Shown piece after piece: positions 8,192 to 16,128 of a stretch of 37,243 nucleotides of DNA. The stretch is from contig NZ_JABXYX010000074.1 in the NCBI RefSeq assembly GCF_017982655.1, positions 1 to 37,243 on the forward strand, read 5' to 3'. This DNA is from Brasilonema sp. CT11. GTDB taxonomy: Bacteria > Cyanobacteriota > Cyanobacteriia > Cyanobacteriales > Nostocaceae. Within the stretch, counting starts at the first letter, position 1. Each line of letters begins with the position of its first letter. The notes under the pieces were generated by a model, which saw only the letters and a program-made list of their open reading frames with translations, ran no database searches and was not told where the DNA came from. The translations under genes and the position numbers were made by a program.

Positions 8192-9780
8192 GAAATCATC
8201 CTTACAATGGACGCCAGTGGTTCGCCGACTATCCGCAAATTGCCACACAATCGCTTTAGTTCCATATCAATACGGTAAAAGCGCTCCCCAGCACGTCTGC
8301 GGTAACTGCGGAAGAATCTTTTTACTTTAACAGGATCTTGGGCGGCGATCGCTTCGTCCAATTTATCACTATCCTTTTGGAACGATACTGCCCATTCTTC
8401 TATACTATTGCCACATAGTGATTCTGCCATTGCTTTCAAATCAGGCCAAGACATTTCTAATTCAAAAGTATCCCTTTCAAAATTAGCTTCTACACGGCGT
8501 AATTCTAGATCCATTTCCTGCCAGTCGTTGTGATTCTTGACAAGAATGGTTAAAGCATGGCTAAGAGTAACAAGTGCATTAACACCTTCTTGAAACTGAC
8601 TAGCTTTCTCTTGTTCAAGCTGAGAATTTTGGAGTTGATTTCCCAAGCTGCTCATTGCATTCACTAAGGCAGGCAGCCTCAAAGAGCGTGCTGCTGTATT
8701 CAAGCTGGTATTAATTCGCGAGGGCTGTATAGCAAGGATTCGATTGATGAGCCAGACAGATTTCTTGAGCTGCCGCGTATCGGAGTTTTCAATCGCTAAG
8801 TGCAGTTGTTCATGCGCTTGCTCAAGATCCTTTACCCACTTTGTTTCATCAGAAGCCAGCATCTTTTGAATCGCCACCTCTCGCACTTGCTCCACAATAT
8901 GCTCAAGTGTTAGCTCATGATCCATAAGAATGTCTAAAGCTGTCTCGTCATCCGGAAATCGTCTCGCTTCTTGGACAATACCGCCGTAACATTGAAACTC
9001 CAGTGTATGTAATAGATCGTGTAAATCTTTGTAGTTAGCCAGAACCTCAATTTGTTCACATACTGTCTCAAAGTCATTGCGAAAAGCAACTACAGCATCT
9101 CTAAGCTCAGGCTCTGCCATTAATTCTTTTAATGCATCCAAGCCACTTTTTACTTTTCGGGTACTGTGTTCACTAACAGAAATGAAGCTTGGCTTAGCTT
9201 GAGTGATTGTTGATTTTTTTGTGAAAACTGGAGTTTCATGTTCTCTTATACCAATAAGTTGAGAGCAGCCTAGTTTGAAAGCAAATTCTATCTCTTCTCC
9301 AGCTCCCAAGGCATCGTAAAAAGCTACAGCAAAATTTATAGCTGCTCTATCCCCAATTGTACGATTCATGCCGATCGCATAGTTGACGTGTTGGCTAATT
9401 GCCTCTGCCTGTATTTGGGAGTAGCAACCATTTAGCAGTACACACTCAACTCCCTTTGTCACGAATAGTTCAAACATACTGGAGAGCGACTCTGTCTGCA
9501 AAAATACTGCTTGACCTGTTTCGTCCTCCAACACAATGCCATCAACTCCTGCACCATGTCCGCAGAAATGAATAATTTGGGGTTGAGTGTCTAGAATTGC
9601 TCGATAAAAGTCCTGTGAACGTACTGCCCACTTCTCCTCTAGCTTGAACTGCTCCCGCATGCTTGCTCGTTGCAATGCCTCAGCAATCTCCCGCACCTCT
9701 TCATCAAGCCGTAGCTGAGAAGTATTTCTCGGGTTCACTGCCATGAGCAAAATTGTTTTGACACGTCTATTATGACTCAT
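8188..9780 (-). CDS. CHAT-domain caspase-like protease (putative conflict-system effector)
   Basis: About 530 residues. The N-terminal CHAT domain opens with VKTILLMAVNPRNTSQLRLDEE, the standard beginning of cyanobacterial CHAT proteins. It carries the catalytic dyad: His in HFCGHG (about residue 75) and Cys in LLNGCYS (about residue 119). It is followed by the conserved GMNRTIGDRAAINFAVAFYDAL segment. Residues about 200-530 are a long, mostly helical region without a family I can name. The gene overlaps the STAND ATPase gene by 4 bp, so the protease and its NTPase switch would be made together. Published surveys (Kaur and colleagues, 2020) place CHAT-STAND-WD40 combinations among NTP-dependent conflict systems of multicellular bacteria. 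Start at 9780 is chosen from family N-termini; an ATG at 9834 is possible and neither has a clear Shine-Dalgarno. Confidence 0.85.
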   Translation of the reverse strand: MSHNRRVKTILLMAVNPRNTSQLRLDEEVREIAEALQRASMREQFKLEEKWAVRSQDFYRAILDTQPQIIHFCGHGAGVDGIVLEDETGQAVFLQTESLSSMFELFVTKGVECVLLNGCYSQIQAEAISQHVNYAIGMNRTIGDRAAINFAVAFYDALGAGEEIEFAFKLGCSQLIGIREHETPVFTKKSTITQAKPSFISVSEHSTRKVKSGLDALKELMAEPELRDAVVAFRNDFETVCEQIEVLANYKDLHDLLHTLEFQCYGGIVQEARRFPDDETALDILMDHELTLEHIVEQVREVAIQKMLASDETKWVKDLEQAHEQLHLAIENSDTRQLKKSVWLINRILAIQPSRINTSLNTAARSLRLPALVNAMSSLGNQLQNSQLEQEKASQFQEGVNALVTLSHALTILVKNHNDWQEMDLELRRVEANFERDTFELEMSWPDLKAMAESLCGNSIEEWAVSFQKDSDKLDEAIAAQDPVKVKRFFRSYRRRAGERFYRIDMELKRLCGNLRIVGEPLASIVRMIS

Positions 9781-9941
9781 TCGGAAGCGAGTAAGGAGTA
9801 CAGTGGTTTTTACAAAAGACTTTATCAAGTCCATAGTCAAACTACAACAGCTTGTCTGCTGTTTACTGAAAAAGTAATGCCACTGCCCTTAATAACTCAA
9901 GAGCCATCCTTTGCTCAAAAATATACCTGTTAATCGTTTGG

Positions 9942-11258
9942 TTACTTGTCCACAAGAGATAAAGCTGCTGGATTTCCAAACTCCCGCGAGGTTTTTTCTG
10001 ATTTTGAATCTTGAGTTCCCTCAGAGGGTGTTACTGGTGTTCCTGGCTTGAGTTGCGACTGGGCGGGTGGCACTATAATCTGTTCGCCAGCACGCAAACC
10101 AGAGGTCACTTCTACGGTTACTAACCCCTCCAATCCCAAGTTGATGGTTCGTTTCTGGGCTTTATTTTGACTATCCCGAACCCAGACAAAGGGCTGTGCT
10201 TCAGAGCGTTGAATCGCTTCTGTACTCAAAACGACTACGTTTTGTCGTTGTTCTAAAACAATCTCAACATTCACCCGGCTACCAGGGATCAATTTGCTAG
10301 TAGGGGTATCAAGCAGCACCGTTGCAGGCACCACCGGTTGAGTCGATTGGTTTTGGCTGCCGCCCTCCTGTTTCTGAGTTTCTTCAGGTGTGAGTGCTTG
10401 AGGATACAAACTTTGCACACGTCCGGTGAACTTCTGTGCTGATGGTCCGATCGCATTCACGCGGGCAACTTGGTTAACCCGGACTTGGGCTGCGTTGAGG
10501 GTGGAAAGCTGAAGCTTGACCAGTACTTCCTTAAGGTCGCCTAAAGTGAGCAAGTTAGTGCGGAACTGAACTCCATCACCGTCCTTGACATAAACACCCA
10601 AAACTGCACTATCAAAGGGTGCACTCACAATGGTATCTTTGAGTTGCTGCTGAATGCGTTGGCGCTCCAGTTGCAGGCTCTCAAGCTTAAGAGCGCTGAT
10701 ACGTGCCTCTGCCTGACTATCTCGCACTTTAGCCTGGTCTGCACGCACTGTGTCTTCCTGCTTTTGAACTTGTTGTTGAGCAACAGCTCCCACTTTGGCC
10801 AGGGATGAAAGTTTGCTGAGTTCCCGTTGTTCGGCTGTGAGTTGCTGCTGGGCTTCAACAATTTTTTCACGATTGCGTACCACGGTAAATTCCTGTTCTT
10901 GAATCTCCAACTCATGCTTGGCAATGGCAACTTTTCGCTCAGGATAACGCAACGTGAGTAGCACTTGACCAGACCTGACTTTCTCCCCTGGCTTTACCAA
11001 TACCCGTTCCACTGCACCATCCGTTGGGGACTTGACAACCCTCTGTTCGCGTAGTTCAACAGTACCGCTCTCATTGATTGTGGTTTCAACATTGCCTCGG
11101 TTCACCGTGACCAAGCTTACTGCGACTGCTTCGGGAGGTCGATTCACAACTAGGAAGTAGGTTAAATAGCCGCCAGCACTAAGCGCAGTTAGAACCCCTG
11201 ACCACGCTAGCCATTGAATTCCAGTTTTAAATTTCTTTTTTTGGTAGTGCCCCATCAT
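9942..11258 (-). CDS. HlyD/MacA-type membrane fusion protein
   Basis: About 438 residues. It has a positively charged N-terminus (YQKKKFKTG) and one membrane helix (LAWSGVLTALSAGGYLTYFLVV). A biotinyl-lipoyl-like half motif follows (VKSPTDGAVERVLVKPGEKVRSGQVLLTL), then a long coiled-coil hairpin rich in Gln/Glu, the second half (VSAPFDSAVLGVYVKDGDGVQ), a beta-barrel and the membrane-proximal domain. It should bridge an inner-membrane exporter to the outer membrane. No MacB- or TolC-like partner is in the window; the ABC exporter upstream in the same gene train is the obvious candidate (inference). The tandem ATG pair at 11258/11255 is preferred because GTGAGG lies six bases upstream; longer in-frame starts would add a non-family N-terminus. 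Confidence 0.88.
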   Translation of the reverse strand: MMGHYQKKKFKTGIQWLAWSGVLTALSAGGYLTYFLVVNRPPEAVAVSLVTVNRGNVETTINESGTVELREQRVVKSPTDGAVERVLVKPGEKVRSGQVLLTLRYPERKVAIAKHELEIQEQEFTVVRNREKIVEAQQQLTAEQRELSKLSSLAKVGAVAQQQVQKQEDTVRADQAKVRDSQAEARISALKLESLQLERQRIQQQLKDTIVSAPFDSAVLGVYVKDGDGVQFRTNLLTLGDLKEVLVKLQLSTLNAAQVRVNQVARVNAIGPSAQKFTGRVQSLYPQALTPEETQKQEGGSQNQSTQPVVPATVLLDTPTSKLIPGSRVNVEIVLEQRQNVVVLSTEAIQRSEAQPFVWVRDSQNKAQKRTINLGLEGLVTVEVTSGLRAGEQIIVPPAQSQLKPGTPVTPSEGTQDSKSEKTSREFGNPAALSLVDK

Positions 11259-11414
11259 AAAAACCTCACGGGTGATGGCTATTGATTTGGCGTAACTACT
11301 CCCTTGCCAGTGTAAGATTTTGTATCCTTTCTCCCTGCTCAAGAACTACTGCCATCAGAGGTAATTTTTGGACATAACTCATCTGGTGGCTACTTGTTCA
11401 AAGTTTTGGAAGTG

Positions 11415-12656
11415 TCACGAGGATTTTTCGATCAAATTTGCGGCTGGAGTTGCTGTAGAATTCATTATGCATTCAATCAGACGAGATAGAGTTTTGCGGG
11501 CGTCAAAATACTCTTCGGCAATGGCTCGGGCGGCTTTGCAGTGGAACTCGTAGCGACTGTTAATCTCTTCAATTGAGGCGATCGCCTCCTCCAGATTACG
11601 AAATGGCATCACTCCTGCTCCTGTTGGTAACCAATCGGAAAAGCCTGTTTCTTGAATCACCACAGGGCGACCGCTGGCAAGATAGGAAGCGCTGCGATCA
11701 TAAAACAAACCACAGTTGCTAATCACAAAGGCGTGCTTAGCCACACTAAACTCTGCCTTGGATTGCTGAATGTATTGCTGGTAAGTCCAAGGAGTCTGGG
11801 TTGGTGGTTCCCGTAACTCCCAACCTTTGCTTGCAAGCAAGTTGCTGGGTGTCTTAGCTCCACTCACTGCTAACTCCAAAATAGATCCTACCCGCTCTGG
11901 TAAATTGATATAGGAAGCGAATGAGTCTGCCTTTAAGCCGTAGGAGATACCATTGTATTCTCGTGCTGGGTAACTTTCCCATTGCATAACCGTTGTAAAT
12001 TTGCCTTGGGAATCAGACACAAAAGGTGTGACTGGCCAAGCATCTAGAACTATTGGTACACGCGTGGGTTGCCAGGGAAACCCATCGTCGGGAATAGAAC
12101 ATTGGGCAAGACCGATGTTTTCTGAACAAGAGAAGAAAGCTGTATGTTGACAAGCTTGCTTGCGGGCGACTGGATCGGTTATGTGCCGAATTTGAGTAAA
12201 AACCGAATCTCCCTCAATCAAAGCACGCTCAGGAATCTGTTCCCACCAAGAACGCACAGGATTAACTCCATTGATGTTCAACAGCAAATCGGCTGTTGCA
12301 CAAATTTCCCCGATTCGGTCAGCACATGGTCCTAGCCAGGAGTTTGTATGGGCGTCGTAATAAGCCCAGCGATCGCCCAGTCCGACTTGCTCAAAAATGC
12401 TGTTAGCAAACTGTAAGCCGTAGGTAGGGTCAGTATCCGTAAGCCCCCGAACCGGGTCGTAGCAAGAGGGATAATCATCGCTATCCTCAAGAAAGTACAC
12501 GTCATGACCCAGGCTAGCTAAACCCATAACGTATTGCAGAGGATGCCAAGCCATACCCCCTAAAGGTCCGCGCACAATATAGCCGAGGACAACGATTCGC
12601 AGACGGCTGACTGAATCGACGTTTTTGTGTAACAAGTGTGGTAAGGTCTGTTTCAT
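11415..12656 (-). CDS. glycosyltransferase, GT-B-like, paralogue 1 of 3
   Basis: A 413-residue cytoplasmic protein. It opens with a Rossmann-type strand and Gly-rich loop (LRIVVLGYIVRGPLGGMAWH) followed by YVMGLASLGHDVYFLED. It ends with a donor-site-like segment (SASYLASGRPVVIQETGFSDWLPTG, split here: SASYLASGRP and VVIQETGFSDWLPTG) and the tail AARAIAEEYFDARKTLSRLIE. The same blocks recur at 13871 and 16129, so the three are paralogues. They look like CgeB/GT family 1-type glycosyltransferases; the sugar donor and acceptor cannot be read from sequence. Its ATG overlaps the TGA of the upstream GT2 gene (ATGA at 12653-12656), so the two are probably coupled. It is the last glycosyltransferase of the train before the HlyD gene. 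Confidence 0.8.
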   Translation of the reverse strand: MKQTLPHLLHKNVDSVSRLRIVVLGYIVRGPLGGMAWHPLQYVMGLASLGHDVYFLEDSDDYPSCYDPVRGLTDTDPTYGLQFANSIFEQVGLGDRWAYYDAHTNSWLGPCADRIGEICATADLLLNINGVNPVRSWWEQIPERALIEGDSVFTQIRHITDPVARKQACQHTAFFSCSENIGLAQCSIPDDGFPWQPTRVPIVLDAWPVTPFVSDSQGKFTTVMQWESYPAREYNGISYGLKADSFASYINLPERVGSILELAVSGAKTPSNLLASKGWELREPPTQTPWTYQQYIQQSKAEFSVAKHAFVISNCGLFYDRSASYLASGRPVVIQETGFSDWLPTGAGVMPFRNLEEAIASIEEINSRYEFHCKAARAIAEEYFDARKTLSRLIECIMNSTATPAANLIEKSS

Positions 12657-13858
12657 GATTGGAGGTCGAATACGACGAGACGGCTATTCTTGAGCACACG
12701 ACGGTAGTGAGAGCGCAGGTGACGGTAGAATCCAGAGTAGTAATCAAACCACCAGAAGCATGGCCACCCAAAGACGATAAATTTCACCCCCTTGTGCTCC
12801 CACCGCTCAACTTCCTCGATAGCGGTTGTGTCATCTTCTGGTGGTCCCCAATACAGCCCATCTTTTTCGATAAAAGGAATAGCACGTCCACCAGCGATCG
12901 CCTCATATTGCCATTGCCCATCATCAACCAGGATAAAGCTGTCCTCTGGCGCTATTAACTTCGCGACTTCCTGGGTTGCGAACTGTAATCGTTCTTCCCA
13001 GGTATGGTGCATATATGGCAAAGCCAAGTGTGCAAATTCGCTTTGTCGGGCGTTAAGGGCGAGGAGGCGTTCTGCTAACCATTTGCGATATTCTGGATCT
13101 GCAGCGCGATCGCTTTCCAATAAGTAACTCACAGCATCAATTGTCTCAGCCATCACTCCAATCGGTCCATTGCGGTCATAGCGCCAGTCAGTCTCTGTAA
13201 TCTGTCCTGGGTGCAGGCGGACATGGACGAGTTCCTTGCGCAAGAACAAGATGTCGAAGCGCGCCGTCATGCGGTAAAGCATCGTTAAGTCGAACGTATG
13301 CTTGGTGTGGGGGCTGTCGAACTGACCAATGACTGCCAGCGCTGACTTACGTAGAAAAATACTTGAGGTATAAACCGGACAAGCCTGCCAAGAGACAGTC
13401 AGTTCCAGGAAATCCAAACCGTTGATAACACCATCTGGTATCTTTTTCGTCTCTTGGAAGTGTAGTAAATTACCATTAATATCAATAAACCGGACTAACG
13501 CGAACGAGAAACCTACTTGCGGATGCTCGTCTAATGCTCGCACAGATTCGCTAATCAATCCTGGAAGCATCAAATCATCGTCGCTCAAGATTGTTAAGTA
13601 AGGGCTGGTGTTGAGTTCGATCGCGCGGTTCCAATTGCTGAGCACACCAATATTGGTCTCATTGCGGATGTAAGTGATTCGTTCATCTTGCTCAGCAAAC
13701 AAGCGCACAACTGCTTCTGTGTCGTCATCGGAGGCGTTGTCTAGAACCAAGACGCGAAAGTCTGGATAATCTTGTGCCAAAACACTCTCAAGACTGAGTT
13801 TGAGTAAGGAGGCTCGATTGTAGGTAGGTATTGCTATAGTAACTTTAGTTTCAGACAT
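12653..13858 (-). CDS. GT2 glycosyltransferase with extra C-terminal domain
   Basis: A 401-residue protein. The N-terminal 230 residues are a GT-A domain of family 2: VTIAIPTYNRASLLKLSLES, VLDNASDDDTEAVV, and the metal-binding DDD in TILSDDDLM. This is an inverting nucleotide-sugar transferase. Residues about 285-401 form a second domain beginning FILVDDGQWQ, with GLYWGPPEDD, then FGWPCFWWFDYY and ending RLVVFDLQS. It resembles a module I associate with sugar-transfer proteins but cannot name; it has no membrane helix. It overlaps the following glycosyltransferase by 4 bp and lies 12 bp after the preceding one, so all three are likely co-translated. Confidence 0.88.
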   Translation of the reverse strand: MSETKVTIAIPTYNRASLLKLSLESVLAQDYPDFRVLVLDNASDDDTEAVVRLFAEQDERITYIRNETNIGVLSNWNRAIELNTSPYLTILSDDDLMLPGLISESVRALDEHPQVGFSFALVRFIDINGNLLHFQETKKIPDGVINGLDFLELTVSWQACPVYTSSIFLRKSALAVIGQFDSPHTKHTFDLTMLYRMTARFDILFLRKELVHVRLHPGQITETDWRYDRNGPIGVMAETIDAVSYLLESDRAADPEYRKWLAERLLALNARQSEFAHLALPYMHHTWEERLQFATQEVAKLIAPEDSFILVDDGQWQYEAIAGGRAIPFIEKDGLYWGPPEDDTTAIEEVERWEHKGVKFIVFGWPCFWWFDYYSGFYRHLRSHYRRVLKNSRLVVFDLQS

Positions 13859-13870
13859 GCTCTAAAATTC

Positions 13871-15058
13871 CTAGTGATTGACTTTTTCTATAAAACTTGT
13901 CAAAACTTTTTCTGAGTCAAAATATTCATACGCAATATCACGTGCTGCTTTTACATGTAATGTATAGTTTGCTTTGACTCTATGAATAGCTGCGATAGCT
14001 TCCTCCTGCGTTGTGAAGGTTAAAAGACCTTCCCCTACTGGAAAGACTTCAGTAAAGCCAGTATCCTGAACAACAACAGGACGAGCACCAGCCAAGTAGC
14101 AAGCGGAACGGCAACTAAACCAACCACTAGACATTGCGACGTACACGTGCTTAGCAGACGAAAGTTCACCGCGTGAGTTGGCAATAAACTTTTGATAACT
14201 TTCCGGTGTTAAAGTGACGGTTGGTCCATCCACCACATTCCACCCTGCGTTTGCTAACCGCGTGAGTGGAGCATTGACACCACCTACGGCTACTTTCAGC
14301 GGTACATTCGTGTGTTGGGGCAATGAAAGCACTTTCTCAAACTCACTTCCTTTGCTCTTATACTCCACACCCTTGTAAAGCAGCTTTCCCTTAAACGCAT
14401 TCCAAGTCATGACTGTCGTCCAAGCTTCCGTCTGGGGCGGTTGGACTCGTGCGACTTGCTCCCACAAATCCATCACGACTGGCATCCGCGTTGTCTTCCA
14501 CTCAAAATCTATCTTTGGAATGATGCATTTTGTGCTGTGAATGTTTTCAGCATAGGTGAAGTGTTGATCATGGGCAGCTACCTGAGCACACCACCGCTCT
14601 ACGTTCTCTGACCAGACGAAGCGCTCACTGAGCATAAGCTGGTTATAACCTGGATCTGTGTCGAGGAAGATTTTTACACAGTGCGACGAGAGGTTATCGG
14701 GAATAATACACGCTCCACTGACATTTAGGAAGACATCAGCCGTCCGTGCAACCTCGTCGAAAGCTGCCTGGTTCATTCCAAAGCTGGTTGAGTGAAGGTG
14801 GAGGTAATGCCAGCGATCGCACAGTTCTGGTGCGTACTGGTTAAAAAAATCTCTAATGTATTGCGCTGAGTAGCTGCCTTCCGAGGTATAAGTTTTGTCA
14901 AGTGGATGATATGGCCAGCTCCACGTGTCTTCGTGATAATAGACATCGTGTCCCAACCGCGCCAAACCGATGAGGTATTGTAGATAATCCCAAGCTACTC
15001 CGCCGACTGGGTATAAGCCGACGAGTCCTGTAACGATGATGCGAAGCTTTGAAGACAT
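13871..15058 (-). CDS. glycosyltransferase, GT-B-like, paralogue 2 of 3
   Basis: A 395-residue protein with the same plan as the genes at 11415 and 16129. It opens LRIIVTGLVGLYPVGGVAWD and LIGLARLGHDVYYHED. The central block VKIFLDTDPG corresponds to LLDIDPG in paralogue 3, and FTYAENIHSTKCIIP to SCSENIGLAQCSIP in paralogue 1. It ends ACYLAGARPVVVQDTGF and AARDIAYEYFDSEKVLTSFIE. It is probably a GT-B nucleotide-sugar transferase acting in the cytoplasm. It is separated from the deacetylase gene upstream by a repeat-bearing 153-bp gap and from the GT2 gene downstream by only 12 bp. Confidence 0.8.
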   Translation of the reverse strand: MSSKLRIIVTGLVGLYPVGGVAWDYLQYLIGLARLGHDVYYHEDTWSWPYHPLDKTYTSEGSYSAQYIRDFFNQYAPELCDRWHYLHLHSTSFGMNQAAFDEVARTADVFLNVSGACIIPDNLSSHCVKIFLDTDPGYNQLMLSERFVWSENVERWCAQVAAHDQHFTYAENIHSTKCIIPKIDFEWKTTRMPVVMDLWEQVARVQPPQTEAWTTVMTWNAFKGKLLYKGVEYKSKGSEFEKVLSLPQHTNVPLKVAVGGVNAPLTRLANAGWNVVDGPTVTLTPESYQKFIANSRGELSSAKHVYVAMSSGWFSCRSACYLAGARPVVVQDTGFTEVFPVGEGLLTFTTQEEAIAAIHRVKANYTLHVKAARDIAYEYFDSEKVLTSFIEKVNH

Positions 15059-15118
15059 TGGTGGTTGACTGGAAAATGGGAGTGATATTGTTTCTGGTTG
15101 ATTGTGAAGAATAAAAAA

Positions 15119-15165
15119 ACCGCAGAGGCGCAGAGAACGCAGAGGAAGAGAGGGAGTGAGGGAGA
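15119..15165 (+). repeat. cyanobacterial GCAGAGG-type spacer repeat
   Basis: Purine-rich spacer sequence ACCGCAGAGGCGCAGAGAAC followed by GCAGAGGAAGAGAGGGAGTG. It lies between the deacetylase and glycosyltransferase genes, inside an otherwise compact gene train. Related blocks are at 1153-1260 (opposite strand) and 16052-16100. Confidence 0.6.
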
Positions 15166-15211
15166 AATATTTTTCTGCTCACAAGTGTATGTAGTTGGTG
15201 ACGGTTAGTAC

Positions 15212-15985
15212 TTATGATTGGAAAACAACAGAGGGGACTGCTTCTGGGTCTAAGATTGCTTGCAAATCAGTATCTGGTCCCATAGCTAAACGTGGTAAAC
15301 GATATGGATTGGTGCTCGCCTCCCCTACAGAAATAGGATCACCGCCATACAAGCAGGCTGCTTGATATCCAACTCGTTGCAGGACTTCCTTGATGATTTG
15401 GGGATCTTGTCCATCATCTCCATAGGGATAGCAAAAGATATCGACGCGCTTTTTCAGCCCAGCTTCTAGGGTATCTTTGGAGCGGGACAGTTCTTCTTCC
15501 TGTTCGGCAAGGGATAGGTAGGAAAATGCCCGATGTGTGACTCCATGAGGTTGAACTGAAACATTGCAACGCTCTAGTTCACGCAGTTCATCCCAAGTAC
15601 AGATTGGTTCTTCGGGTTCACAGTCGGTATCAAAAGAGTTATGCTCTCCAATGAAGTCAGTTGGTACGAAGATGACGCTGGGATATCCAAATTTGAGTAA
15701 CAAGGGAACTGCAGTCGTTAGCATTGATTGATAGCCGTCATCAAAGGTGAGCAGCGCAGACCGTTTGGGTAAGATATCTGGCGTAGTTAGACCTTGCACA
15801 AAGGTTGCGAGGTCGATAACTTGCCAGTTATTTTTCTGGAGGTAGGTTAAGTAATCAACAAATGTTGTTTCTGGTATGTAAAACCATGTCTCCCAACCAT
15901 TGGGAGGCGGCTGACCAATCTTGTGAAAACTTAAAATTGCTACGGTATGCTGGTTTGGTTGGTTAGTGCTTGGGGAATTTTCCAC
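15212..15985 (-). CDS. polysaccharide deacetylase (NodB/CE4 type)
   Basis: A 257-residue protein with all three NodB signatures: LLTFDDGYQ (Asp82-Asp83, base and metal ligand), QPHGVTH (His147 and His151, metal ligands) and FCYPYGD (185-190). It should remove N- or O-acetyl groups from a polysaccharide or lipid-linked oligosaccharide using a divalent metal. No signal peptide or membrane helix is visible, so it may act on a cytoplasmic intermediate, which would differ from PgaB/IcaB-type secreted enzymes. The start is a GTG at 15985, supported by TGAGGTG five bases upstream. It is flanked on both sides by spacer repeats, which suggests that this gene may have been inserted into the train or can move. 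Confidence 0.92.
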   Translation of the reverse strand: MENSPSTNQPNQHTVAILSFHKIGQPPPNGWETWFYIPETTFVDYLTYLQKNNWQVIDLATFVQGLTTPDILPKRSALLTFDDGYQSMLTTAVPLLLKFGYPSVIFVPTDFIGEHNSFDTDCEPEEPICTWDELRELERCNVSVQPHGVTHRAFSYLSLAEQEEELSRSKDTLEAGLKKRVDIFCYPYGDDGQDPQIIKEVLQRVGYQAACLYGGDPISVGEASTNPYRLPRLAMGPDTDLQAILDPEAVPSVVFQS

Positions 15986-16051
15986 TATTCACCTCATATA
16001 ATATGCTTTTTTTATACTTATATTCTGCGAATATAAACTTAGTTTTTATGA

Positions 16052-16100
16052 AACGAACCGCCAATAAGCCAAGAACGCCAAGAAGAAAAGAAGGAAAAGA
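16052..16100 (+). repeat. cyanobacterial AACGCCAAG-type spacer repeat
   Basis: GAACCGCCAATAAGCCAAGA followed by ACGCCAAGAAGAAAAGAAGG. It is the second purine-rich repeat flanking the deacetylase gene and is related to the blocks at 1153-1260 and 15119-15165. It lies within the 143-bp gap upstream of the deacetylase start. Confidence 0.6.
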
Positions 16101-16128
16101 AAGTGTTTTTTTTGACAAAGAATTAATA

